Source of the DNA: CAJBLF01 sp964495905
GTDB lineage: Bacteria; Patescibacteriota; Gracilibacteria; Absconditabacterales; Absconditicoccaceae
Length of the DNA stretch: 12,706 bases
NCBI GenBank assembly: GCA_964495905.1
Contig: CAZBWN010000077.1
Location: forward strand, 1-12,706
Direction: 5' to 3'
The position numbers and the translations under genes are program-made. Shown in pieces: positions 7,105 through 12,706 of the stretch; position 1 is the first letter of the stretch; every line of letters begins with the position of its first letter. The notes beneath the pieces were generated by a model. The model was not told the origin of the DNA and did not search any database. It was given only the letters and a program-made list of their open reading frames with translations.

Positions 7105-7506
7105 TTAAGTAAGGGAAAAATATTTGAGGATGATGATTATCCCTGTCAATAGGAGAAGAATATTCTTTTGGATGAAATTCGCTGTCGGAGAGTCTGTCTT
7201 TATCCTTAATTTCTGTAAAAGTTCAGCCATGAAAGAATGTTCATAATTTTTTTTATCTTGTATTTCATGTCACCTCATATATTGTGCTAATGTTGTCAAA
7301 GGGCAGATCATGTCTCGTCTTTTAAAGATTATCAATGCCCATAAAAATTGGGATCCCACTAATATCAGCCCAAATCGAAAATAATAATTTATTTTTTCTG
7401 GCCATATTTTCGATGAGACAAAAAATAATCCAAATCGCAGCATTATGATTGTGAAGTGCAAAAAAAAGATACTATCGATGAGAATTTTCGGGGCTTTTAT
7501 TTTCAT
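7105..7506 (-). CDS. Small DUF2784-like membrane protein
   Basis: A 133-aa protein with about three hydrophobic segments: residues about 9-30 (ILIDSIFFLHFTIIML), about 44-62 (FRFGLILVGSQFLWALII) and the C terminus (NILLLLTGIIIILKYF). The motif ICPLTTLAQYMRG after the second segment is the hallmark (CPLTTLE--LR) of the DUF2784 family, a group of small membrane proteins of unknown role. One Gly (in MRGHEIQ) is TGA, and reading stops there under the standard code. The start ATG 7506 is six bases downstream of a strong -10 box, so the mRNA may be leaderless. The gene is divergent from rsmA. Confidence 0.7.
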
Positions 7507-7512
7507 AATACC

Positions 7513-7540
7513 ATCATAATCAATGATACAAAAATTTCAA
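7513..7540 (-). promoter_or_regulatory. Promoter of the DUF2784-like gene
   Basis: Minus strand: TTGAAA (7540-7535), 16-bp spacer, TATGAT (7518-7513). Only six bases separate the -10 box from the ATG, which places the expected transcription start at or next to the start codon. Confidence 0.5.
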
Positions 7541-7566
7541 TATTAAAAAATTAAAAAATTAAAATA
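7535..7566. repeat. 8-nt tandem array
   Basis: Units TTTCAATA, TTAAAAAA, TTAAAAAA and TTAAAATA in the divergent gap between the DUF2784-like gene and rsmA. The first unit contains the -35 box of the minus-strand gene. Confidence 0.5.
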
Positions 7567-7571
7567 TTTTG

Positions 7572-7599
7572 TTGATTAGCTGATCAGTATTCTTAATAT
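7572..7599 (+). promoter_or_regulatory. Possible rsmA promoter with palindrome
   Basis: TTGATT (7572-7577), 16-bp spacer, TAATAT (7594-7599). The 14-bp TGATTAGCTGATCA (7573-7586) overlaps the -35 box and is a perfect palindrome except for one G-T position, so a dimeric regulator could bind there. The rsmA ATG is 44 bp downstream. Confidence 0.3.
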
Positions 7600-7616
7600 T
7601 TTAATATTCTAAATTT
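7585..7616. repeat. 8-nt tandem array before rsmA
   Basis: Units CAGTATTC, TTAATATT, TTAATATT and CTAAATTT. The array lies upstream of the rsmA start and overlaps its possible -10 box. Confidence 0.45.
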
Positions 7617-7643
7617 TCATAACTTTTTAATATATTCATATTT

Positions 7644-8480
7644 ATGTGAACATATCTTGGACAAAACTTTCTTATAGATGCCAAAATCAGAAGCTATATC
7701 GCTGACAAGATTTTGGTATTGTATCACAAATGCTGATGTGAAGCATTGATAGAGATATGACCGGGAAAGTGATCTATAACTAGGCTTATTGATACTATTT
7801 CTCCTAACTTTTTTGTTGTGGATAAGGATCCGACTTTTTTTGATAATTGAAAATTGATAATTGAAAATTGAGAATTTATTCTAAGTGATATATTGGAACT
7901 AGATGTTGAAGAGATGTTGAAAGAAAAAAATCTCAGTCCAAAAAAGACTTTGGTAGTGTGAAATCTGCCGTATTATATCACTTCACCGATCTTGAGAAAA
8001 TTTTTTGGTGCTTGAAATCAAGAATTTATGTGAGGAATTTTTATGGTGCAGGATGAAGTGGGTCAGAAAATCAGAAGTGATGCCAAAAAAAAATCTTATC
8101 TCCGATGGTTGCTCAATTATGCGTGTGATGTCACATATCTCAAATGAGTCCCTGCCAAGTGTTTCAAACCAGCACCTAAGGTAAAAAGCTGTCTCATCCA
8201 ACTGACAATCAAAAATGACCAACCTAGGATATCTTTTGATACTTTGATAGAATTTTTGGAATTATTTGCACCGTTTAGTAGAAAAACCTTGGGAGCTATT
8301 CAAACTATGCTCACTAAACGTTTCGCGATGAAAACTCACTGCGTTCGTGATAAAAAGCCTGCGGCTGACCAATGCCCTTCGGGCGATGAAAGGATAACAT
8401 CTATTATTCCTGCGTATTTGAGTAAAAAAAGATTGGAAGAATTGACTTGGGACGATTTGGCTACTATTTTGAATAAGTAG
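7644..8480 (+). CDS. rsmA: 16S rRNA A1518/A1519 dimethyltransferase RsmA (KsgA)
   Basis: A 278-aa SAM-dependent methyltransferase that dimethylates two adjacent adenines in the last helix of 16S rRNA. Motifs in order: YLGQNFLID (N-terminal helix X), LIEIGPGKGSITRL (SAM motif I), VVDKDP (motif II), LSDILELD (motif III), VVGNLPYYITSPIL (catalytic motif IV), VQDEVGQKI, and the C-terminal PAKCFKPAPKVKSCL. About ten of 17 glycines are TGA, including those in the SAM loop and before NLPYY. Two in-frame foreign stretches are visible. A heptamer array (7843-7877) lies between motifs II and III. A small-hairpin element (8317-8393, residues about 225-250, rich in Lys, Cys and Asp) lies between LGAIQTML and IIPAYLSKKRLEELTWDDL, where homologues have a short linker. 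Without the latter the protein would be about 252 aa. The start ATG 7644 is directly before GTYLGQN. The stop TAG lies in another heptamer array. Confidence 0.93.
7843..7877. repeat. 7-nt tandem array inside rsmA
   Basis: Five units: ATAATTG, AAAATTG, ATAATTG, AAAATTG, AGAATTT. The rsmA frame reads it as DNGKLIIENGEF with two TGA glycines. Because TGA recurs every seven bases, all three frames contain it, so the array can be translated only where TGA is a sense codon. Confidence 0.7.
8317..8393 (+). repeat. Small-hairpin element inserted in frame in rsmA
   Basis: A run of short GC-rich stem-loops, several followed by GATGAAA or GATAAAA: AACGTTTCGCGATGAAAA, TCACTGCGTTCGTGA (stem TCAC/GTGA), AGCCTGCGGCT (AGCC/GGCT), and GCCCTTCGGGC (GCCC/GGGC) plus GATGAAA. 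Its first 40 bases match 9073-9111 with about six differences (roughly 84%). It contains no stop in the rsmA frame and encodes about 26 residues. Confidence 0.7.
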
Positions 8481-8504
8481 AAGGTGGAAAGTAGAAAGTA
8501 GAAT
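8477..8504. repeat. 7-nt tandem array at the rsmA stop
   Basis: Units GTAGAAG, GTGGAAA, GTAGAAA, GTAGAAT. The rsmA stop TAG (8478-8480) is inside the first unit, so the array may have supplied the stop codon. Confidence 0.65.
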
Positions 8505-8516
8505 ATCTGTAAAGTC

Positions 8517-8546
8517 TTGCAAATTAGCTTATATTGATTATATAAT
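8517..8546 (+). promoter_or_regulatory. Promoter of the membrane protein-flippase pair
   Basis: TTGCAA (8517-8522), 18-bp spacer, perfect TATAAT (8541-8546). The same two hexamers are used by the MBL promoter at 3109-3137. The ATG is 52 bp downstream, and the leader contains an 8-nt array. Confidence 0.5.
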
Positions 8547-8559
8547 TTGATGCTTGAAC

Positions 8560-8591
8560 TTTTCAATTTTTCAATCTTTTAATCTTTCAAT
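8560..8591. repeat. 8-nt tandem array in the leader of gene 8599
   Basis: Units TTTTCAAT, TTTTCAAT, CTTTTAAT, CTTTCAAT, ending 7 bp before the start codon at 8599. Confidence 0.65.
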
Positions 8592-8598
8592 ATTGTTT

Positions 8599-9054
8599 AT
8601 GAGTATATTAGTCTACAATGGAGAAAAATTTCAGAGAAGCAAGATATGGTACTTGGTTTTTGCAGTGATATTTGCAAGCGTATTTTTGCTTTCCATCCTC
8701 AATAATAATGTCGTCGGGGCAGTCTTGCTCTTCTTCTTGTTGGGAGGATATTTCTATTATTCTACAATCAACAATCAGGTCATCAAGATGACTATAGATA
8801 AAAATCAGCTTCTTATCTGAAATAAAACATATCTACGAAATTCATTTCTCTGATATGTCGTAGAAATCTATCCCAAAACACAGCAAATAAAAAATATCGT
8901 TTTGATTACTCCCAAATCACATATCATCTATACTTTTGATGATACGTTTGATCATATCAAATGATTCCTTTTGAATCTTGATAGTTACTTACCTATGCTT
9001 GGTGATTTCCATCAAACAACACTTGAAAAAGTTTCTAGAAAGATACAACTCTAA
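8599..9054 (+). CDS. Hypothetical two-helix membrane protein
   Basis: A 151-aa protein that I do not recognise. The N-terminal 15 residues are polar. Two membrane helices follow (about residues 16-34, IWYLVFAVIFASVFLL; about 37-55, VVGAVLLFFLLGGYFYYS) with a very short turn. A soluble domain of about 95 residues comes last (MTIDKNQLLIGNKTYL, FLGYVVEIYPK, NIVLITPKSHIIYTF, LDSYLPMLGDFHQTTLEKV). The alternating beta-strand pattern and the layout after a hairpin of helices resemble the bacterial PH-like (YdbS/YdbT type) proteins, but this is only an impression. Three glycines are TGA (8818, the FLGYV and the IKGFL codons). The flippase starts 110 bp downstream, so they may share a transcript. The ATG 8599 follows an 8-nt array and has no Shine-Dalgarno. 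Confidence 0.8.
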
Positions 9055-9127
9055 CTCGCTATGCTCGTGATAAACGCTACGCGATGAAAATTCACTTCGT
9101 TCATGATGAAAGCTACGCGATAAAAAA
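9055..9127 (+). repeat. Small-hairpin element between genes
   Basis: Begins at the base after the stop codon of gene 8599-9054. Tokens: CTCGCTATGCTCGTGATAAA, CGCTACGCGATGAAAA (stem CGC/GCG), TTCACTTCGTTCATGATGAA, AGCTACGCGATAAAA. The core 9073-9111 matches the element in rsmA with about six differences in 40. It is much richer in GC than its surroundings. Confidence 0.7.
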
Positions 9128-9162
9128 TTCTTCACTTTTCATTATTAATCATTCATTAAAAA
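9128..9162. repeat. 7-nt tandem array before the flippase
   Basis: Units TTCTTCA, CTTTTCA, TTATTAA, TCATTCA, TTAAAAA, filling the space between the small-hairpin element and the flippase start at 9165. Confidence 0.6.
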
Positions 9163-9164
9163 AT

Positions 9165-10721
9165 ATGAATCCAATGTCTTCACATAGATTGGTTATCAAA
9201 GATGCGGCATGGCAGTTAATATGAAGGATTATCAGCGCTTTGTTCGGTTTTTTGACGATCAAAATCATAACCCCTTATTTGTGACCTTTGCAATATGGAG
9301 ATTATTCCACTATCCTAAAATATTTTGCTATATGGACGGCTTTGGCTGATTTGTGATTGTATGTTTTGGCTGTCAAACGTTTATGAGCGATCAAGGAAGC
9401 TGATAAAGATCCAAATCATACAGAGTTGAAAAGCGAATATGGTAAATTTGTCGGTACGAGAGTCATCATCATGACTGTAATATATGCCGTAGCGATTGTG
9501 GTAGCATATCTCTTGCCTGCATATACCTCTAATCCTTATTTGGTCCGATGATTACCGTTTGGTATGATTTTTTCTGCGAGCTTTATGTTCGCATGAATCC
9601 AGCAATTGCCGCTCCAAATTTTTTGGAGAATGGATCAATTGAGCTGGACGCTTATCACTGCTAGACTCTCTCAAATCGCTATCCTTGTGCCTGTTGTTTT
9701 CTTCATATTCAAAAATGTGACGTTCAATGGAAGCACGGTTTCCTTGATTGCATTTTGTTGTATCATGTTTTCCGTTGTTGCAAGCTCAATAGGACAAAAT
9801 ATAGAAATCCATTATCGTGCAAGAAGAATCCTCCCGCTCAAAATAAAATTTGACTGGAAATTCACCAAGGATATCATCATAAGAAATCGGCAATACGGAA
9901 TCTCCTATTATCTCAGCAGTTTTCATACATTGATTGTTCTTTTGTTTTTGTGACGGTTCTATCCTACTTCATCAGGACATGATTATACGGGTGTCTGGGC
10001 GTTATCTTTGACCTTGATTGAAATCCTGCTCATCATCCCTTCCTCATTAGGAAATAGTCTGCTCCATAAGATATCAAGTTATTCATTGATCAATAAACGC
10101 AAGAGCATCGGAAATCTTCTTCTCCTTATCTTCTGGATAGGATGAGTCATTGCTATCAATTTTTGGCTCTTCGCTGATCAGATCATCCTTGTAGTCTCAT
10201 GAAAAGCTTTTTTGTGAAGTTTCGCTTCATTGACTGCTCGATGATCCAACCAGATACTTCCATTTCTTGGAATAGTGCTCTTTCGAAGCTTCATCAAACA
10301 GGTATATAATTATCTTTTTGTAGCCGTAGATAAACAAAATGTACTATTACCGATCAATTTGATCTGAGTGCTTATCGGTATCCCTTTATGAATACGGATG
10401 ATCCCAAAATATTGATTGTTTGGATGAGTTGTCACTCAGCTTGCTATAGAATTCATTTTTATGCTTGGTGCGATCCGAGTGGGAAAAAGAAAACAAGTAC
10501 AACCGATATTCTCTTGGAAAATCTGAGGAATCCTGACTTTGATATTGATTGCGATGGCTTTTGTAGGCTATGCAATCACATATTTCCGGCATATAGATAT
10601 TCTACGATTCTTTATCGTAGCATTCGTACTTAATGCACTTGTGGTATATGCCTCTCTTTCAACGATCAAGAAAATTGCCAAGGGTCTGACGGTAGAGGAT
10701 ACTATAGATCCTGTTCTTTAA
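9165..10721 (+). CDS. Polysaccharide/oligosaccharide flippase (Wzx-like, MOP superfamily)
   Basis: A 518-aa polytopic membrane protein with about 12 hydrophobic helices. The first one (AWQLIGRIISALFGFLTIKI) runs into the conserved ITPYLGPLQYGDYS, typical of Wzx/RfbX-type exporters (amphipathic start, then the LGP-YG-YS motif). The C-terminal half has RMIPKYGLFGGVVTQLAIE, the usual second-repeat signature of the superfamily. Such proteins flip lipid-linked sugar chains across the cytoplasmic membrane for surface polysaccharide or glycoprotein. MurJ is a less likely option because its characteristic Arg motifs are not obvious. About half of its glycines are TGA, and under the standard code only fragments remain. 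The ATG 9165 fits the family N terminus; a second ATG (residue 4) is possible. Its stop overlaps the convergent gene by 4 bp. No glycosyltransferase genes lie in the window. Confidence 0.85.
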
Positions 10722-12382
10722 GATACTAATGATAGTGTAACTAATTTTCCTTCTTCTTCAGAAACTTCATCTATTTTCACTTGTACTTGGTCTCATTTCT
10801 TATATTTTTCTAGTTCTTTTTTGTTTTCCACTTTTATTCTTCCTCTGATTTTATCGTCCTGATCTAGGGTTACAAATCACATTTTGTTTGCAATGTTATT
10901 TATCATACCTGTATGTATTGATCATACTTTCAAATCTTTTTTTGTTATTTTTGGTAATTGAGACATACTTATCTGTATATTGTTTTCTTTATTTTTTTCT
11001 GCTTCTATTTTTTCGTCTTCTTTCTCAATTTGAGCTTTTCTATATGCTAAGAAATTTTCTTTCAATCATTTTTCACTATATTTTCCAAATTCAAATACAT
11101 CAAGGACTTTTTTGAGATCTTCAAGTCAGATTTTTTTGATATTGAGAAAATTTCCATTTGTAGGTAATCCAGCTATTTTTGTAGGAAGCTGGTTTAAACT
11201 GAACATATAGAGGTCTCAACTTTCAAATATCTTGAAATATCCGACTCCCATGGCTGCTGCCATCTGTTGTCCACCATTAAATTCTTTACCGAGTGCAAAA
11301 ATGAATCTTTCATTGTTGAAGTTACCGAATCTTCCTTTTTTGTCTAATTCTTCTCGTTCTGTCATTTTTCTTTCGTTTTCTTCTTTTTGATTGTCATTTT
11401 TTAGATTTAATTTTTTTAATTCTTCTTCGTTTAATACCTCCAAACCTGTGTGTTTAGGATTTTCAAAATATTCGTAAATATTGTGTATCTGTATTTTACG
11501 ATGCAGACCAAATAATGTCTTGTGGCTCACTTGCTTATCAGCTCAACTAAATTGATAATCTTGGCTATCTACCTTATCTACGAAATCTACAAACCTTTTT
11601 ATTTGATCTCTATGTTTTGGATGTAACACTCCAAGCTCATTGAGAAGATTGAAAATCATATGCGTGCTAGATGTCGGTTTGTTGATGTTTTTCGTTTCTT
11701 GGGATCTATCATGTTCATCCACTATCGCTAATGCATTGAATAATGATTTGGATGCCTCTCCTTTGTGAGGTCATTCTTGATATATCTTTTTTACTATATC
11801 TAATCCATTTTTTGTTCCTCCTGAATCATATTCAAATCATTTTTCTCATCTTTCTCCATGAGATACTAATTTTTTTGCATAGTCGACATTTTCACCTTTT
11901 GGATCCTTAAAAAATTTTGCTAATTTAAGCAAATGCAATCCTGCATCCTTGTCGATATCGCTTCATCCATGTGTAGTGATCTCTTTGTTGAAAAGACGTT
12001 TTATCACTTCATATACATCTTTTTTGAATTTTCATTTTAATTCTCTATCAGCTAGAGTGACTTCATTGTCATAGAGTTTTCATTTTTTATAGATTTCATT
12101 ATTTTTTTTTGCTTCAGTGAGTATTTCTGTTTTTGATTTGTTCCCAAAATATTTTTGCCAAATCTTATGTTCATATTTTTCTTGTATCCGAGCTTTGAAA
12201 TCTTTGAGGTATCATCTTGCGTTGTTATTGTTTTGATTGACAAAAAATTGTAGATTATCTGCAATCTCTTTTGCTGTCTCTTGTTTTTTTCTTTCTGTTT
12301 CAGAAAGGTCGAGAACTCGATCATTCAGTTGCTCTAGATTCTCAAATCTTGGTTTCAATGCTTTTGGGTCTATTGTTTTCAT
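10718..12382 (-). CDS. Unknown protein with C-terminal S1-like RNA-binding domain
   Basis: A 554-aa protein. Residues about 485-554 form an S1/OB-fold (KVGSIHTGMINNIANKMGFV, DKIRGRIKVE, YKKGDQVQVKIDEV, KLVTLSL), with both VG--HTG and KKGDQV hallmarks, so RNA binding is likely. The upstream 480 residues are not recognised. They include a helical charged N terminus, YDSGGTKNGLDIV (about 185-197), AIVDEHDRS (about 220-228) followed by TSSTHMIFNLLNELGVL and RFVDFVDKVDSQDYQF, a coiled Lys/Glu region (about 310-345), and ERFIFALGKEFNGGQQMAAAMGVGYFKIFES. The DEHD plus TSSTHMIFNLL arrangement is faintly like DHH-type phosphoesterases, but the motif is not canonical, so this is a guess. Several glycines are TGA, including two in the S1 domain. 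The start ATG 12382 follows a good promoter. The stop TAA overlaps that of the flippase. Confidence 0.85.
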
Positions 12383-12415
12383 ATTTTTACTTTAAAAACT
12401 AAATGATATATCTAT

Positions 12416-12444
12416 ATTATACTCACAAATGTCAAAAAAAGCAA
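12416..12444 (-). promoter_or_regulatory. Promoter of the S1-domain gene
   Basis: Minus strand: TTGCTT (12444-12439), 17-bp spacer, perfect TATAAT (12421-12416), with the ATG 33 bp beyond. A TTGACA lies nearer, but only 8 bp from the -10 box, too close to act as the -35. The remaining gap to tsaD is AT-rich. Confidence 0.5.
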
Positions 12445-12461
12445 ATTTTACCTCAGTCTAA

Positions 12462-12493
12462 GGTCTATAAAGTCAAAAGTTTGTAAAGTCTAT
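12462..12493. repeat. 8-nt tandem array upstream of tsaD
   Basis: Imperfect units GGTCTATA, AAGTCAAA, AGTTTGTA, AAGTCTAT. The upstream in-frame ATG of tsaD (12492) begins inside the last unit, which speaks against its being the original start. Confidence 0.45.
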
Positions 12494-12521
12494 GTATATT
12501 TTATATTTATTCTCATTTATT

Positions 12522-12706
12522 GTGAAAACTTTAGCGATAGAAACGAGTTGTGATGATACTTCCATAGGAATTATTGATTTTGATTGACAGATTTTTTCTG
12601 TAGATGCATTATTGGCATATTCACAGATAGATGATCATCAAAAATATTGAGGTGTGGTGCCGGAAATCGCTTCTAGGCTTCATTTTGATAAAATCATCGA
12701 AGTGGT
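12522..12706 (+). CDS. tsaD: tRNA N6-threonylcarbamoyladenosine transferase TsaD, 5' end
   Basis: The first 61 codons of TsaD (Gcp/YgjD), the catalytic subunit that transfers the threonylcarbamoyl group to A37 of ANN-decoding tRNAs. KTLAIETSCDDTSIGIID is the ASKHA phosphate-binding start, and YGGVVPEIASRLHFDKI is the family signature before the metal-binding histidines. Two glycines are TGA: in DFDGQIF and the first Gly of YGGVVPE. The rest of the gene (normally about 330-350 aa) lies beyond the window. The GTG 12522 is chosen because family members begin right before the LAIETSCD strand. An in-frame ATG at 12492 would add ten hydrophobic residues (MYILYLFSFI) and is the alternative. Confidence 0.9.

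Noticed and set aside
5911..7108. Plus-strand open frames rich in Phe, Ser and Cys over the paralogous pair
   Set aside because: They are the complement of Lys/Glu-rich genes and show no promoter, start context or family motif. The two minus-strand genes have promoters, terminators and mutual similarity.
8262..8566. Minus-strand open frames over the 3' half of rsmA
   Set aside because: They overlap the well-supported RsmA C terminus and the small-hairpin repeat and match no family.
8317..9127. CRISPR-like array
   Set aside because: The repeated tokens have no constant length, no unique spacers of equal size, and no cas genes are near.
12433..12438. TTGACA box (minus strand, near 12437-12432) as -35 of the S1-domain gene
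   Set aside because: Only 8 bp separate it from the TATAAT. TTGCTT at 17 bp is the better, though weaker, match.
1..12706. tRNA or rRNA genes
   Set aside because: No cloverleaf with the conserved T-loop sequence and no rRNA-like stretch was found on either strand by eye.

Overview
This window comes from a bacterium that reads UGA as glycine (genetic code 25), which points to the candidate phyla Absconditabacteria (SR1) or Gracilibacteria. Eleven of the thirteen protein genes run through in-frame TGA codons at positions where the families have glycine. Examples are the lysine-loop glycine of the tyrosine recombinase, the GPGKG region of RsmA, the YGGVVPE motif of TsaD and the SNDGD motif of the NYN protein. 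With the standard code these genes fall apart into pieces. All coordinates here assume TGA = Gly and only TAA/TAG as stops. The DNA is AT-rich, intergenic gaps are short, and no start codon has a recognisable Shine-Dalgarno sequence.

Layout. (1) 1-1638, plus strand: an intrinsic terminator of a gene outside the window, an NYN-domain nuclease-like protein, and a XerD-like tyrosine recombinase. (2) 1687-7506, minus strand: a metallo-beta-lactamase RNase-like protein with its own promoter; a probable operon mltG - CYTH protein - unknown protein; two tandem paralogous genes of unknown function, each with its own promoter and terminator; and a small DUF2784-like membrane protein. (3) 7644-10721, plus strand: rsmA (ksgA), a small membrane protein, and a polysaccharide flippase. 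(4) 10718-12382, minus strand: a 554-aa protein with a C-terminal S1-like domain. (5) 12522-end, plus strand: the 5' end of tsaD.

Most genes are housekeeping or envelope functions: 16S rRNA dimethylation (rsmA), the tRNA t6A modification (tsaD), control of peptidoglycan chain length (mltG), export of surface polysaccharide (flippase), and RNA metabolism (MBL, NYN and S1 proteins).

The unusual material is threefold. First, the paralogous pair (5563-6246 and 6364-7026) is a duplicated stand-alone transcription unit, with the promoter conserved and a 56-bp terminator region identical. By hand count none of its roughly 24 glycines is encoded by TGA, unlike its neighbours. Second, arrays of 7-nt and 8-nt units fill most intergenic gaps and also lie in frame inside mltG and rsmA. 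Third, a GC-richer element of small hairpins lies in frame near the C terminus of rsmA, and a clear relative fills the gap before the flippase. This recalls the protein-embedded palindromic elements known from Rickettsia.
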